Positions 11,601 to 23,908 of a stretch of DNA of 64,000 bases are shown here, piece after piece; positions within the stretch are counted from its first letter, which is position 1; every line of letters starts with the position of its first letter. The notes beneath the pieces were generated by a model, which saw only the letters and a list, made by a program, of their open reading frames with translations, did not search any database and was not told the origin of the DNA. The stretch comes from Polytrichum commune (lineage: Eukaryota > Streptophyta > Polytrichopsida > Polytrichales > Polytrichaceae): the NCBI GenBank assembly GCA_950295325.1, contig OX485803.1, positions 54,327,554 to 54,391,553 on the forward strand, in the 5' to 3' direction. Made by a program: the position numbers and the translations under genes.

Positions 11601-13617
11601 ACCCTCATTGTTGAGCAGGGGGTGATGCTTCTTGGGCGCCCTCCTCTTGAAGGCTCCACACAAGAAACACACTCTCTACAAATCCTAGAGCACGTAGATT
11701 GAGAGATACCCAATTTTTTTGACACGTCACATGTGCTATGCCCATGCTACAACATGGCTATAGCCTTCAACCTCATTTCCTTTGGTAATGCTCTCATGGG
11801 AAAAGAAAACCTTGACAACTCTAAGGGAAAATGTCCTAAGAGACCACACTACTAACCGTAAGTGAAAGGAAGCACCCTGGGCGGTGTTGTGAATTTATTC
11901 ATTATAATTGAAGGCAAGTGATGAAAACAATTCCAAAACTAAGTCAATAGACCTAAGTTCATTCGAAATGCAATTTCTCACATTGCTATAGTACTAAAGC
12001 TAAAATTTGGAAGGATGAAACTTGGTTGCACATCTAATCCAATTTACAGATTGACCAAAAATCAACACTCTTCCAAATATGACTCCCCGAAATTTGTTAT
12101 TTTGTTGATTGACTCAATTTTGAGAGTCAATGTAAATACATTCAAACTCGGGGATTTTTTCTTGTGTCTCACCTTCAATCCCGATCTTTTAAGGCTTTAA
12201 AAGGATATGTCTGTTGACCCCATGTGCATTGATTTGGAGAAAGAAAGCGACTCCAATCCCCAGGGCGACCGGCTGGTTCAGTGGACGAGCCTGGGATGAC
12301 CGGCAATAGCAGTCCCCATGAAGTGAACGTGGGGGGCTTGTGCAAGAGAGAGGACACATAGCCACCACAACCAGGTGCCACGTAAGCACCACAATTCCCA
12401 ATTGTGGTGCACTTGCCAAGTGGGATGAGTGGGCCTGGCCTTGTCTCCAGTTCATCACATTTGGACCTCACCTTCCTCACTTGATTTCTGGTCAGAGGTC
12501 CCACATGCCATAAGCTGATTGGTTGGGATCTCGCCAAGTGGCCCTCTCCCCCTGATTGTGCAGCTTGACTGCCTAAGTGTATGGTGTCTTTTCAATCCAA
12601 AATTTTCCTCTATCATTGGTGTCTTTTCAAGGAGAATGGCCGCTTGTGTTCCTTATTTGATGTAAATTAACCCACAAAGTCGGACATCTTCCTACTGTAT
12701 AAGAACTTGCTTTCTATTGCACTTTATATTACTAGGTATTGCTCCCCTGGCATACTTACTCTCATTGGGTAGTAACATCTTGAAACTATTATCTTACACA
12801 TTATTCTACAAACTTCATAAAGAGCCTTGGGGGTTTCAAAAAAATCAAACTCTGGAATCAAATTAATGTAGTACACTGACGCCACTCTTTGGAAATGAAA
12901 AGCAATACAGAAATCTTTAGATTTGTGAAGATGGGAGTAATGTAACCTCTGCTCACATCTACATTGGTTAGAGTGATTTCAGGCTGTTTCTTGCAGCAAC
13001 AATAAGACACATCATAGATATAAAGATCATGCAGAATCAAATATCAGATTACACAGTGAGTAGTAGCTCTCACGTCTGTTCTCAACCAAGTACCACAGGC
13101 AAAGAAGAGTTTCAAATGCATTCTGCACAAAACCATTGCTATAGCTGCTTAAATTGGACAATGCCTGAAGTTTTAAGAGAAAAAGGTAGAAACATTTTGA
13201 GCACATGAAAATGGAATGGTGTGAAATATTTACAAATATTGTATTCCATTGATCTGAAGAGACATTTAGAACCAGGAGGCTATGCGCTCACGCAACAATC
13301 ACCTCAGTGAAAGTACTCTAGTGAACCTACAATAATTGTCGGCAAACCACAGCAATATTGAGATTCACATGCAAGTGGCTCTATGTGATAAAAGAACTCA
13401 AGGAACTCCCTAAGCACTAGTAATGCTGCCTGTCCTCTGAATCAATTTGGTGAGGAGAGCACCTGGGCATTTTATGTGCCCCACATGTTGTATTGCCAAA
13501 TGTGAAGTCAACCTGAAAATTACAGCCTACTGAAAGAGAGATTAAAAAAAAAATGGTGCTATTTTTAAGAGAAACGACAGGAATGGGCAAAGTAGAAACA
13601 GAAAAAACATGACCAAG
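11601..13617. other. Intergenic DNA, no recognisable gene
   Basis: The first ~300 bp may hold the unrecognisable N-terminal part of the Tc1-like pseudogene. A more GC-rich block at 12180-12570 has overlapping open frames of 89 and 120 codons on the minus strand, with no family resemblance. The segment 12850-13617 precedes the stop codon of the RING-CH gene and probably includes its 3' UTR. Confidence 0.45.
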
Positions 13618-16600
13618 TCACAGAAGTCCAAGAGACTTCAATTGTTGCACATGCTCTTGTGGGAGGGATGGTGGCATCCAATCTGGTCCCAAAATTTCAC
13701 CATCAAGGTCTTCCACTACGTATTCCTGTATACCGAAGCAAAAATTATCACATGTAACCAAATTATGCTACAAAAAGAAAGCATTCACTCATACATGATG
13801 TAGAATCACATTCCATTATAGTTCTGAACTAATATTCTCAAGAAAGCCCAGCTCAGCAAGACTATCCATACTCAAGACTTTGAGCGTCCTGAAGAACTCC
13901 GAAATCAAACATCAATGTAACTGCACACAAGTGCCTCAGCAGACTTACTTTTGTTAACATTCGCTTAGCAAGGATGTGGTAGTGCCGCTGCCAAATCCTT
14001 TGACCCACCATAGTAGCCACGAGGACACTATAAAATATCCCAATCACTGCAAATAGGGCCAGGGCTACAAGTGCCATGATCAAAATCACAGGAGCTGCTT
14101 CTCCAGCACCCCCAAGGCAAGATGTGCATTCTCCAACTGATCCTGCACAACCTTCACAACATGCCGCACAATCTGTCCACAGGCAGAGAGTTCCCGGCAC
14201 CCGACAATCTCCGCACATTCTGTAACACCAGTTACATGGAGCAGGCATGTGAGTGGAGTCTATAAAGGAGTGAGGAAAGAACTATACCAGACACAATAAC
14301 AGACAACAAGAGCGACACCACATTGCACCATAAAATGAACCAACCATCTCTTCTCCTCTATATGTACCCAATACATATGCTACTTCGCTGGAATAACTTT
14401 CACTTGTGAACATAACAATATTTCTAGTGAATTGTATGTGAAGGCATTATTGGAATGTAACAAATTCATCCAAAAGCCTGAAGCAAGAGAAGAAAGTTCT
14501 TGTTATTGGGCCACAACAGTGGATACCTACTAAAACTGTGGGAAGATCTAAAATCTAAAATCTCTTAGCAAGGGTAGGTTGTAAGAGAACGACATATTAC
14601 CCTTCATGACAACAACAAAGGCAAAGTTCTCGACAAGGTTGTGCCAACTCATTCCGGATGCGCCTGTCATAGCATGTACAAAAGCATCCAAATAGGCCCA
14701 AGAGCACAAGAAATACGAGAACACCTGAACATGTACAAATAGGAATTCCAATTAGATTTCCTCCTTTGAACATACTTCAGTTGACCATTTCACAACATCC
14801 AGACAACTATAGATGCAGGCCCAAGCAAACAGTACTATTGCTTTTCATACACTGTATAGGAACTGAACCTTGCAATAAGAATATACAATAAAGTCAAGTA
14901 GCAGGTGTGACTCCCAAAGCCCTACCACAGATGTAGTAAAAGGGAAAGTCCATTGTAAATCCCCAAATGTGTCGAAGCTTGTCTCCTAAATGGTGATCTA
15001 CTACATATACAAGCCATCCACACAACGAAATAACCTGTGTAGGAGCCCACAATATGAAAGTCAGAGTGCATAGTTAATGGAAAAAAAAATTAAAAAAAAT
15101 TAAAAAAATCCTCGGTTCAACAGGTTCCTCACTAATATTTTAATGAGTATTACAGTCCACTTAAGGAGACCCACAATAGTTGGATACTCCAACATAAATC
15201 AGTGTTTACCATTTCCCCATTCTGGTTCACTTATCACTTCATACAGTCCACAAATAGCTGATACTCTGAACAGGCATTCTGCACCAGGCGGCCAATAAAT
15301 GTGATTACTGTGGTAATCAATACCATGACATTCTTCACATTCCTGCTGGATGAAAGGCTTTGCATATTCTAAAATCCGGATTGAGCTGGAATAGATCACA
15401 ACACATCAACAAGTATGTGAAAATAGTACAACCCTTCATACTTTAGGGCAAATGAGCTACATCATCTGATTAATGAAAGCATGGAGAGCTAGTGTACCAG
15501 CTGAACAGCTGCAAAGATAACCAAAATGTCCCGAGTAACAAAAAATCGAAACTTGAGCGTCCTCCACTTCCTGTCAGCTGGCACGTGGACTCTGATGTGA
15601 TAAGGTACTTTGCATGTTGTGCAGTGACAGAAGGCAAATCCTTCCTACAAAATCAAAGGTCCTACATTAGAAAATTGACAGTATGTTTCTATATACCAAC
15701 TCTGATATGTGCTCTATACCAACAAAATTGCATCAGAATATAGTAAGGACAAGGCAATCAACAGTTGATGAGATAAAATTTTGAATCTCAAGCAACTGAA
15801 TGATCTTCAATTAAGTTGTATTAGGCCAAATTGTGATCTGTTAATCTGTAACATACTGAAAAGTAAGTCCATTCAGAAGTGCAAAGAGAGTCAAGAAACT
15901 GCCATAATAAGTAGAAGAGTTTCAATTGCCAATTAGATACTCTCAAACAAGACATCCATACTCCATATTGATGACAAGCTGCCATTAACCCCACTTATCT
16001 AATTTCATGAGGTCCCACCACATTCAAATAGGTTCAAATTGAGATCAGCATGATCATCTCACCACATGTGAATAGTGCTGGATTAATAAGAGCAACATGA
16101 ACTACTTATAAATCGGGGATATATACCTTAATTGACCGCCAATTGTCAAGGCACTCACGGTGAACATACTTTCCAGAGCCCTTGCACTTACAAGGTGCAA
16201 TGAAGTCCCTACCTGCCATCATCACCGCATTAACATATAAGCATTCTGATACACACCTGAATCCATCGTGAAGTAAAATGCAACAATCAGACAAAAAAAT
16301 CCTCACAGTAATTCCCCCGTCTTCATCAACAGGAGAACTTGGTGACTTGACTTGCTCCAAGTCTCCCGTTTAGATTTGTTGTCTCAAGAATGAATAATTA
16401 GTAGTATATAATCTGGTTCCTTATGTCAACAATTATCAACCAAAACATATTGCTGTAATTTAAAACCATGCAATGACACCTCTCTCTCTCATGCAACCTG
16501 CACAATCAGTTCCGACTTGAATACCCTAACTCAGGAAATCGGAATTGACCCCAAAAATGGTGCAGAGATTAGGGTTTTCTGCCACACTCGTGCTCTGAGA

Positions 16601-17131
16601 ATTGTGTTTCATTTTCGACTTCATCATTCTTAAGGTAGATGGCGCCAAACCAACACTCTAATTTGTGGCCCGATAAGTATATATCGATTCTGAGAGTGTC
16701 CACCTCCTCATTAGGCAATAACATCCCGTGCTGATTTTGGGTCATCTGCCAATAAAGCTTTGAACCCTTATAATTTGCATACGAAACTCGATTAAATCAA
16801 ACTTTGGTGCGTTGGCATCCCCTGTCAATTGCTAACAAACGATAATCAATCTAATAATCGTATATGATCTCAGCACTTAAAGTGACGGTTTTAGCACCAT
16901 CTACCTAAAGGGTTCATTTGAGCTCCAAAAATCCTTGCAATTAAGTAATCACACTAAGGGTTTTGATGGATTACCATCAGATTCGAGGCAAATCCGACAC
17001 TGGGGTTGATCACCCGGGCCGGCCTCGAGGTCCACACTATCCCTGTCCATGATCAAAGGCCGGTGCTCGACCGACTCAATGTCAACTACCGCCTCTGAGG
17101 AACTTGCCATTCCAATTGCATTTTTCTCCAT
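13618..17131 (-). CDS. RING-CH (RINGv) membrane E3 ubiquitin ligase
   Basis: Seven exons join in phase: 16975-17131, 16127-16212, 15498-15644, 14926-15034, 14601-14724, 13949-14219 and 13618-13725. They give 333 residues from ATG at 17131. Residues 45-92 form a C4HC3 RING-CH finger: C45, C48, C60, C62, H70, C73, C89 and C92, with the family's CRICLES, APCKCKGSGKYVHRECLDNW and FCHCTTC blocks. Transmembrane segments lie at about residues 114-138, 160-183 and 236-264. Between the last two is a Cys-rich loop (QPCRELCLCCCHEG, then CGDCRVPGTLCLW, then several more CxxC pairs). The tail has GQRIWQRHYHILAKRMLTKEYVVED, as in plant RING-CH proteins of this type. Such proteins ubiquitinate membrane cargo; the substrate is unknown. 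Upstream in-frame codons before 17131 are non-ATG, so this ATG was chosen. The frame of exon 14601-14724 is set by splice phase and differs from the longest open frame there. Confidence 0.95.
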
Positions 17132-18166
17132 TTTGAAAAACTCTCCGCCGTATGAAAAGAGAGTTTCGATACTTAAGCTTGTAGAAGAAATCCGACGCTG
17201 ACTACCCCGCTGCAAACAAGACCATAAACGTGGCCCTCCTTAAAAGTCAACTTTCACAATCTTTTTGCGAAAAAGCGCTCGTTTCCATCACGATGGAAAC
17301 CATACTCATCTCTGAACCAAGTACTCTCATCATCCAGGTGCCAAGACACGGCCTCAATCACCAATTCCGTAGCCCCATTCTGTACAGGCAGTTGTCCTTC
17401 AACCTGACCTCAAAACAGCAATCTCCACCGTGGGCGAGGCATGCTTGAGGCACAAGATAACTTAAGGTGCGTAAGAATGAGGGCATCGAGGGTTAGATGC
17501 GAGAGATCGGGAAAAATGCGTGTGCAATTGAAGAGGAGGGAGAGGAATGGCAAGCGTCGGCATCATTCCAAGTGCAAATCGCGTTGAAATCGAGTACCGA
17601 AAGCAAGGGTTCAAGGGGGCTTGCTGCGAGGCTTTCGTGGCCCTCGGCACGTCACTCCCCTTCATGCCCCTATTGCCGCGCGCGATGTAGGTGGTGTGGT
17701 AGAGCAAGCCACAAGGCGGGGGATATGGATGAAAAGTAGATGGAAAGTAGATGACAATATTTTCCCATGGATGAGATAGAGGCCCACTGGATTGGGAGAG
17801 AGGGAGGGAATTAGTGATAGCCCGTGCCGGACACTGCCTCGGTGACTATGTATATATATATATATATATTAAAAATGTTGCTATAATGGATTTTTCATTT
17901 AACATTAATGGTAGTTAATGGTATTCTAAATTCCTTCTTGAGAATATAAAGTTCATGTGAAGACGATTCTAAAAGTATTCCAATCCCAAAATTTTGGATG
18001 TTGTTTATGTTAAGTTGAGTTAGCGATTGGATCATTTAATGGCATTGGTTTAGCGTGGATTGGAAATGAATTTGGCCCACATATATTTCTTCATTGTGAG
18101 AATCAAGGTGGCTTCTAGAATATTATTGTGGCCCACAATACTAGGACTATTTAGTGTACATTCCAA
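17132..18166. other. Promoter side of the RING-CH gene; no further gene
   Basis: Positions 17132-17760 probably contain the 5' UTR and promoter of the minus-strand RING-CH gene; several overlapping open frames of 70-80 codons look like chance. A TA dinucleotide run lies at about 17849-17869. The remainder is AT-rich and leads into the first MITE of the TTTAGTG family. Confidence 0.45.
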
Positions 18167-18560
18167 CACTGTACTGAAGTGTTGTATATAGTGTCACCAA
18201 GTCTATTTGTCTTGCTCAATATTAATTGTAAACCGCCAGTGTAGTGTCACCAACATTAAATGCAGACGTAATTTTTATTGTCATTTCCTTGTGAAACTTT
18301 TTTTGGGTATTATAGATTTACAATGTTGCAATTCCTGTCACTTACTAGGTGATTTTCCATCCAAATTTCAATCGTCCATGACAATATTTCATTTACAAAA
18401 GATTTTAGGATGTGGAATATACCAAACTTTGTATCAATAGGTGACATTTTAATGAACTAAAAATAACTTGGGATGACAGTACTTGTAAAACTTATTCATA
18501 AGAAGTGTCATAAGAAAAGCTACGACAATGACATAAAATAACCTATGACACTAAACATTG
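18167..18560 (-). repeat. MITE of the palindromic TTTAGTG family (diverged copy)
   Basis: This aligns over its length with the copy at 20046-20416 in the same orientation. Shared blocks include AATTGTAAACCGCC...GTAGTGTCACCAACA, ATAGATTTACAATGTTGCAA, CCATGACAATATTTCAT and GACATAAAATAAC...ATGACACTAAACATTG. The left end is degenerate and the right end is truncated at about CACTAAACATTG (18549-18560). It is non-coding. Confidence 0.7.
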
Positions 18561-19303
18561 CAATTCAAAGCAAGATGGATGATATTCATCTCACAAACTC
18601 TCATCCACTTCTTCCCCCTCGTCTGCCGAGTCTCTCCATGTCGTAAGTGGATAATTCACATTTATCCGTTTCTATTCATTAGCTCGTGATCATCTAGTAG
18701 ACCATCTTTCTTCCTATCTGACTACAATGCTCTACACATTCATCTAGAATACTTATTAATCCTTTTCCACCTTTTTACTATTGCTTATGACTCAGCTCCA
18801 ATATGTTTGGTTTCATGCATGCTTAGCTCAACATGATTTGTGATGTCATGTTGTAAGTACATATTGCATAGGAGAGGTGGGGCTTTTTCCCCTAGTTGGA
18901 ACTGTCTTCCAGTCGCAAACAAAAAGCATAGCTCCTCCATGTATAATAGACATAATGTACTTGTCATTCATCCAACATAAAAGCCCTGAAATAGTGTGCA
19001 GCATGCATGTTATTTTTTTAAAGTCGATTTGACACTAGAATTGACGATAAAGACCCCAAATTAATATCCTCGGGATCATTTGAGATGAATTGACATGAGC
19101 TTTATAAGGGATTCAAGTGTTTATGTTGGATGGATGAGAGGTATGCTCGTGTACGATAATTCCCCTTTTCCATTGGATTGGGCATGTCAACTAGACCAGA
19201 TAATTTATTGCCATTATCGGCTAAGGTAAATAAGTCTTAAATGGTTGCTAGCCCACTTCTCTTAAGAAATGAAACATGTGATTAGTAAAACAATCCCTAG
19301 CTA
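18561..19303. other. AT-rich intergenic DNA, nothing identified
   Basis: I see no conserved frame, inverted repeat or RNA-gene signal between the two MITE copies. Confidence 0.4.
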
Positions 19304-19550
19304 CACTAAATATGATATTTAGTGTCATATGGTATTTTATTTTCACTATGGTACTTTTTGGATGACACTCCTTATGACTAAGTGAACAAATATTGTCATA
19401 GATGATGGATGTGTTCATCCATTTGCCAAACCCCTACCTTCTCTTGCCAGCAACTTGTGACGAAATATTGTCATGGATGATTGAAATTTAGATGAAAAGT
19501 CACTTGGTAAGTGACAGTAATTGCAACATATAATCCCCAAAAATTTGGCA
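19304..19550 (+). repeat. MITE of the palindromic TTTAGTG family (3'-truncated copy)
   Basis: It starts with the canonical end CACTAAATATGATATTTAGT (19304 on), preceded by TA (19302-19303). The next 220 bp match the copy at 50041, including GTCACTTGGTAAGTGACAGT and the shared TTGCAACA block. Similarity fades near 19550 and there is no right terminus, so the copy is truncated. Confidence 0.7.
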
Positions 19551-20045
19551 TCGATTCTATTGCTATTTATTGATATTTCTTCACATTAACATTGGAGGTG
19601 GGGAAATTTTGGCAGACCTCCTTATTAGAAACTACCTCAAGTATCCTCTCTCACATCTCGCACACTATAGGAGCAACTGCAACTTTGATGTTTAGTGTGT
19701 GTGTATGTAAAATTTGTTTGCTATATGTTTTCCATAAGATAATTATTTGTAATTGTTATTTACTCACATGATGGTGATTTTTTTATAGACACAACAATAG
19801 TGCATGTGCCATTTATCCTTGTATGTCTTGGAGTATTTGTTTAGATTGTGGGTCCTCGTTCACAATCTCCTAATTATCATAAGTCTCCTTATGGTGATGT
19901 GGAAATGGAAGAAATAAGATACCAAATATCCCTTATTGTCAACGTACGTGGACCTTTGATTATGGAAGCAAATGAGGAAGAAGTTGTTGCAAATGTGGCA
20001 GATGTGGGAGTTATAGAAAAGGCTCAAAATGCAAAGCAAGTACCA
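19551..20045. other. Intergenic DNA, nothing identified
   Basis: A 69-codon plus frame at 19848-20057 has its complement open as well and runs into the adjoining MITE, so it is not credible as a gene. Nothing else is recognised. Confidence 0.4.
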
Positions 20046-20416
20046 CACTATACATGATGTTTAGTGATACCCATTCTAATTCTCGTTCTCAATACTAACT
20101 GTAAACCGCGGTGTAGTGTTACCAACACTAAATGTTAACCCAATATCATTTTTCATTCCTTGTAAAATTTTGGGGGATTATAGATTTACAGTGTTGCAAT
20201 TACTGTCACTTACAAAGTGATTTTTCATCCAAGTTTCAATTATCCATGACAATATTTCATCACAAGTTGCTAACAAGAGAAGGTAGGGTTTTGGCCAATG
20301 GATGAACTTGTCCATCATCCTTGACCATACTTGCTCACTTATTCATGAGTAGTGTCATCCGAAAAGTTACCGTAGTGACATAAAATACCATATGACACTA
20401 AACATTATATTTAGTG
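20046..20416 (-). repeat. MITE of the palindromic TTTAGTG family
   Basis: It is 371 bp long. The left end CACTATACATGATGTTTAGT (20046 on) and the right end CACTAAACATTATATTTAGT (20396 on) are inverted versions of the same 21-bp palindromic terminus. TA follows the right end (20417-20418), but the left flank is not TA. The interior matches the copy at 50041-50395 in the opposite orientation. Confidence 0.8.
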
Positions 20417-20826
20417 TAGTTTTGGAGGAAGTTGGGCTAAATGGTAACTATAGTGACTTAGTCGTATTTTGATACAAATGGTCATACTAGAGAACGCCAT
20501 TCTTGGGGTAGTCTGTGTTTGATGAGCAACTTCAATGAGCACATCATATAATCACAAACTCTCTTTACTTCAGAGACTGGCACACCATGAGATAGTTTGT
20601 TCCAATGTTACTAGGACTACCCACCTCCTTGAGAGAGATCTTTTGAGCCGGTTTATATTCTCCATTTATTTGCCGTACCGATTAGTTTATTGCTGGGCAT
20701 GGGCCATGATCGGCACGAGGTTCGGAACTCGGGCATAAAGTTCTCCCTAACATTACCAAGCCCAATGGTATTTACTCCATTCCGGGGATCGAGGTTCGGC
20801 AGAACGACGTCAGAGCTTGAAATTGA
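20417..20826. other. Spacer between MITE and Harbinger element
   Basis: Nothing is recognised. The open frame of the Harbinger transposase extends leftwards into this stretch only by chance, since it crosses the transposon terminus at 20827. Confidence 0.5.
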
Positions 20827-21103
20827 GGGCCTTGCCAGACGACCGGCAGGCATGCCAGTCGTCCGGGCTAGGATAAACTGGCAAGTAGGGTGGCCACGGA
20901 GGACGAGGGCAGCGGCAGCCACCACACCGGCGGCTCTGCCCAGCCGGCAGCCTGTCACAGGGGGAAACTGCGAGGAAACTGTTGACTTTCGGCCAGCAGA
21001 CTGCTTTGCAGAGCAGTTCGAACCAGGGCACTCTTTTACAGAAACAGGGCACTTGCAGCTAGATTTGAAGATAGCTCAAAGACCTGAATTTCTCTTTGTC
21101 AAT

Positions 21104-22510
21104 ATGGAGCCCGAAGTGCAAAGGCTCCTTGTGTGTCTTGCATTTCAAATCACTTTGTTCATCATTTTGGAGACCATATCAAGCAATAAAGCTGCGATTG
21201 CCGTGTGGCATTGGCAACAACTTTGTTGTATGACAATGGCGTTCCAGGGTTTTGTGCAGCTTCGGGGGAGGCGGCCACGAAGATTGTGGGCACACGAAAG
21301 AAGTCTATATCAACCAAGTTTCTTTGATCAAAATTTGTTGGGGTCCTTTAATGCGCGGGAGTTCAAGGGTAGAATGCAGATGGACGTCTCGACTTTTGAG
21401 TATTTGTGTAGCACTCTTGCTCCGTTGTTACAAAGGCAAGATACAGCAATGCGGTTGGCCATTCCGGTTCAAGTCAAAGTTGTCGTATCCATATCGAGGC
21501 TGGCCACAGGTAATTTCATTCAAAACATAGCGGATTTGTATAGGATTGGGCTCTCTACCAATCAAGCGGTTGTGTCTCAATTTTGTGGTGCTATGAAATC
21601 GGTTTTGCTCAAGAAATTCATTAGGTGGCCTTCTTCCTCGGTCATGGAGAAATTCGCCGAAGAATTTCAGAACTTACACCAAATTCCGTATGTGGTGGGG
21701 GTTGTTGATGGATCCCACATACCCATCATTGCGCCCCGGCTACATGCTGCTGACTACTACAATCGGAAAGGATTCCATTCCATACTTCTTCAAGGTGTTG
21801 TTTCTAGCAAGTGCCTCTTTTGGGATTACGACATAGGGTGGGCAGGGTCAATGCATGATGCCAACCTATGGGCTAGGACGGACATCGGCCAGTTCTTCGA
21901 GGCTGGGAGCCTATCGCCGTACGCTCTTGTTGGCGACGTTGCTTACTAGTGCAGGCCCTGGATGTTGGCACCCTACAAGGGCCACAAGGATGGGCTCTCA
22001 CGGGAGGAGTACCATTGGAATTTCGTTCAAAGTTCAACGCGCATGTGCGTTGAACGAGCATTTGGTATGCTTAAGGGCAGGTGGAGAATTCTTCTAAAGA
22101 GGGTGGACGTTCATTTAAAAAATGTGTCTGAATTGGTAACGGTGTGTCTGTTACTACACAACATGTGCATAATATTCGGAGACAATTTCTGGAAGAACGA
22201 ATGGATGCAAGAGGCTACAGACGAGGTACACAACGGCATGTCGGTTGCTAATATTCCAGGTACAAGTAGACAAGAGAGATTGGCAGTAGCCAACCACGCA
22301 TTGCACAGCCTAGCTGCAATTGACGACAATAGTATGGAATCCTTGGAATACGACAAGCAAGAGCCTGCAAAGGAGTTTCAAATTGCAATGGGCACCGGTG
22401 GGAAAACATACAAGGAGCTATGTGCACGTAGAAATGGAATAGCAAAGAGCCTTTGGATGGCAAAAACAAAAGCAGACATTGCACAAACTTTCACAATGGA
22501 TACTGACTGA
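21104..22510 (+). pseudogene. Harbinger DDE transposase with one amber stop
   Basis: From ATG at 21104 the frame runs 469 codons to TGA at 22510, broken only by TAG at 21947-21949 (codon 282). The catalytic triad is all in this frame: D202 in GVVDGSHIPI, D252 in GSMHDANLW and E317 in CVERAFGMLKGRWRIL. The HTH-like N-terminal part contains FKGRMQMDVSTFEYLCSTLAPLL and RLATGNF, as in plant PIF/Harbinger nucleases. The stop falls between GDVAY and CRPWMLAPYKG, exactly where intact relatives read through (consensus GD.gYp..pwLl.Py). No frameshift is seen, so a single substitution explains the damage. Unless the stop is read through or this is a sequencing error, the copy cannot make full-length transposase. 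In this superfamily the transposase needs the partner Myb-like protein to enter the nucleus and bind the ends. Confidence 0.93.
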
Positions 22511-22523
22511 TTTCTACATGTAC

Positions 22524-23908
22524 CTACAGCTTCTCTACCAACTTGAGCATTGTTTGTTGCATGCTCAACAATAAAGCCATTTTCATTTCCTCACTAGTTT
22601 TCATGTTTTTCATAAGTGTCCTACTACTATCTCTTATCTCGCCAATACACCGTTCCAAGAAGATGTCGTCCTTGCGTTTTGGATCGGGTGACTTCGACGT
22701 GCTTTCGCCACTCCATTGCTCCGTGGTTTGCGTGTCCGAAGTTGTCGCGCACTTGGGACCATCGGGGTTCATGGCGCTCGCATGCGCATGTGAAACCACA
22801 TACGCTCGGTCAAACATAAATTCGTCAACGAGTTGATACCACCTACACTTCTCCGATCTCTGAGACCCGGACTTCAAATTCATTGCTTTGTCCTCCTTGT
22901 AGTCGCCGTAAATTGCACTCCATTTCTTCCTACATGCCTCGCTATCTTTCGTAAAATCTGGGCATAGCGAAACTAGTTTCGTGTGGAGTCGGGACCAATT
23001 GTCCACACCTGCACATGAATTTCAAATGTAAGCGAATTGAAATGAAAACTTTTGTTCTACAAACATGAGAATTCAGTCCAATCTCACACATGGTTGCGAA
23101 TCCAAATAAAAAATGCACACATAATATAATACAAGAATTCCAGCAGTCTGCGAATTCATTGCAGCCCGCAAATTCCAGGGTTTCTGCCAGGTACAGCAGG
23201 CTGCGAATTCTGCAGACTGCGAATTCCAACAGTCTCTTTTGTATGCGAGGTGGCCAATTTATGCATGCTGCGAATTTCCAGCAACCTGCGCTAATCCAGA
23301 AGACATGGAGCTTATAAATCACACTCTGCCTGCAATGCAGAGGCCGGGAGGTTGATGCAAACCCCCTCCCCCCCAAAAAAAACCAACTAAAAAGAACAAG
23401 AAAATACGAGAAAAGGAAGACGGATACCTTGCTTCGGTGGAGCGCTGAAGGTATTTTGCATCTCACTGCGGATGGTGATGAGTTGTATCACCCAATGATC
23501 CTTCCAATGACCTGTAGACTTCAAGAGCTCGGCATCCTCTTTCACATCGTCCACGTCAACAATTTCTGATTTCTTGCCCTTGCCTCTCCGTCTCTTGGTT
23601 GGTTTGGATTGCTCGGTGACGCACTCTTGGGATGCGCGTTTTTGAGTGTCTTTTGTAAGGTCAATGGTGGCGTTAGGAATGACGTGGGTGGGAGAGGTGT
23701 ACGCCGCGCCTGAAGATGTAGGAATGAAGGGATGGGGAAACAAGTATGGCATTTGATTCCCCATAGGAGGAAATCCTTGGAAAAATGGGATTTGAGGAAT
23801 TCCAGGCCGCACTGCACAGAAGTCATTCCCACCTGCAGGCAGGGTGTTGCTTGTGGCGGCATTCAAGTTGCCGGTAGGAGGGTCTCGCGGGTGCCCCTGG
23901 AAGTCCAT
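22524..23908 (-). CDS. Harbinger-associated Myb/SANT-like (trihelix) DNA-binding protein
   Basis: Two exons, 23428-23908 and 22524-23008, are joined by a GT-AG intron (23009-23427) in phase, giving about 321 residues. The N-terminal half is Pro/Gly/Asn-rich. A basic patch KPTKRRRGKGKKSE looks like a nuclear signal. The helix-turn-helix core spans the splice: GHWKDHWVIQLITIRSEM, then VDNWSRLHTKLVSLCPDF, CRKKWSAIYGDYKEDKA and SEKCRWYQLVDEFMFDRA. This is the conserved-Trp arrangement of the Myb_DNA-bind_4/SANT-like partner proteins of plant Harbinger elements. A C-terminal coiled-coil-like segment follows (DSSRTLMKNMKTSEEMKMALLL). No stop or frameshift is visible, unlike in the transposase. The start ATG at 23908 was chosen because upstream codons in this frame are low-complexity; the alternatives are longer, not shorter. 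Confidence 0.85.

Noticed and set aside
14548-14751. 67-codon minus frame VFSYFLCSWAYLDAF in the RING-CH gene
   Set aside because: Splice phase from the previous exon puts the coding frame one base over, giving VLVFLVLLGLFGCF and the conserved Cys-rich loop.
20690-21103. N-terminal extension of the Harbinger transposase frame
   Set aside because: The extension starts outside the transposon's left terminus at 20827, so most of it cannot belong to the gene. The first good ATG is 21104.
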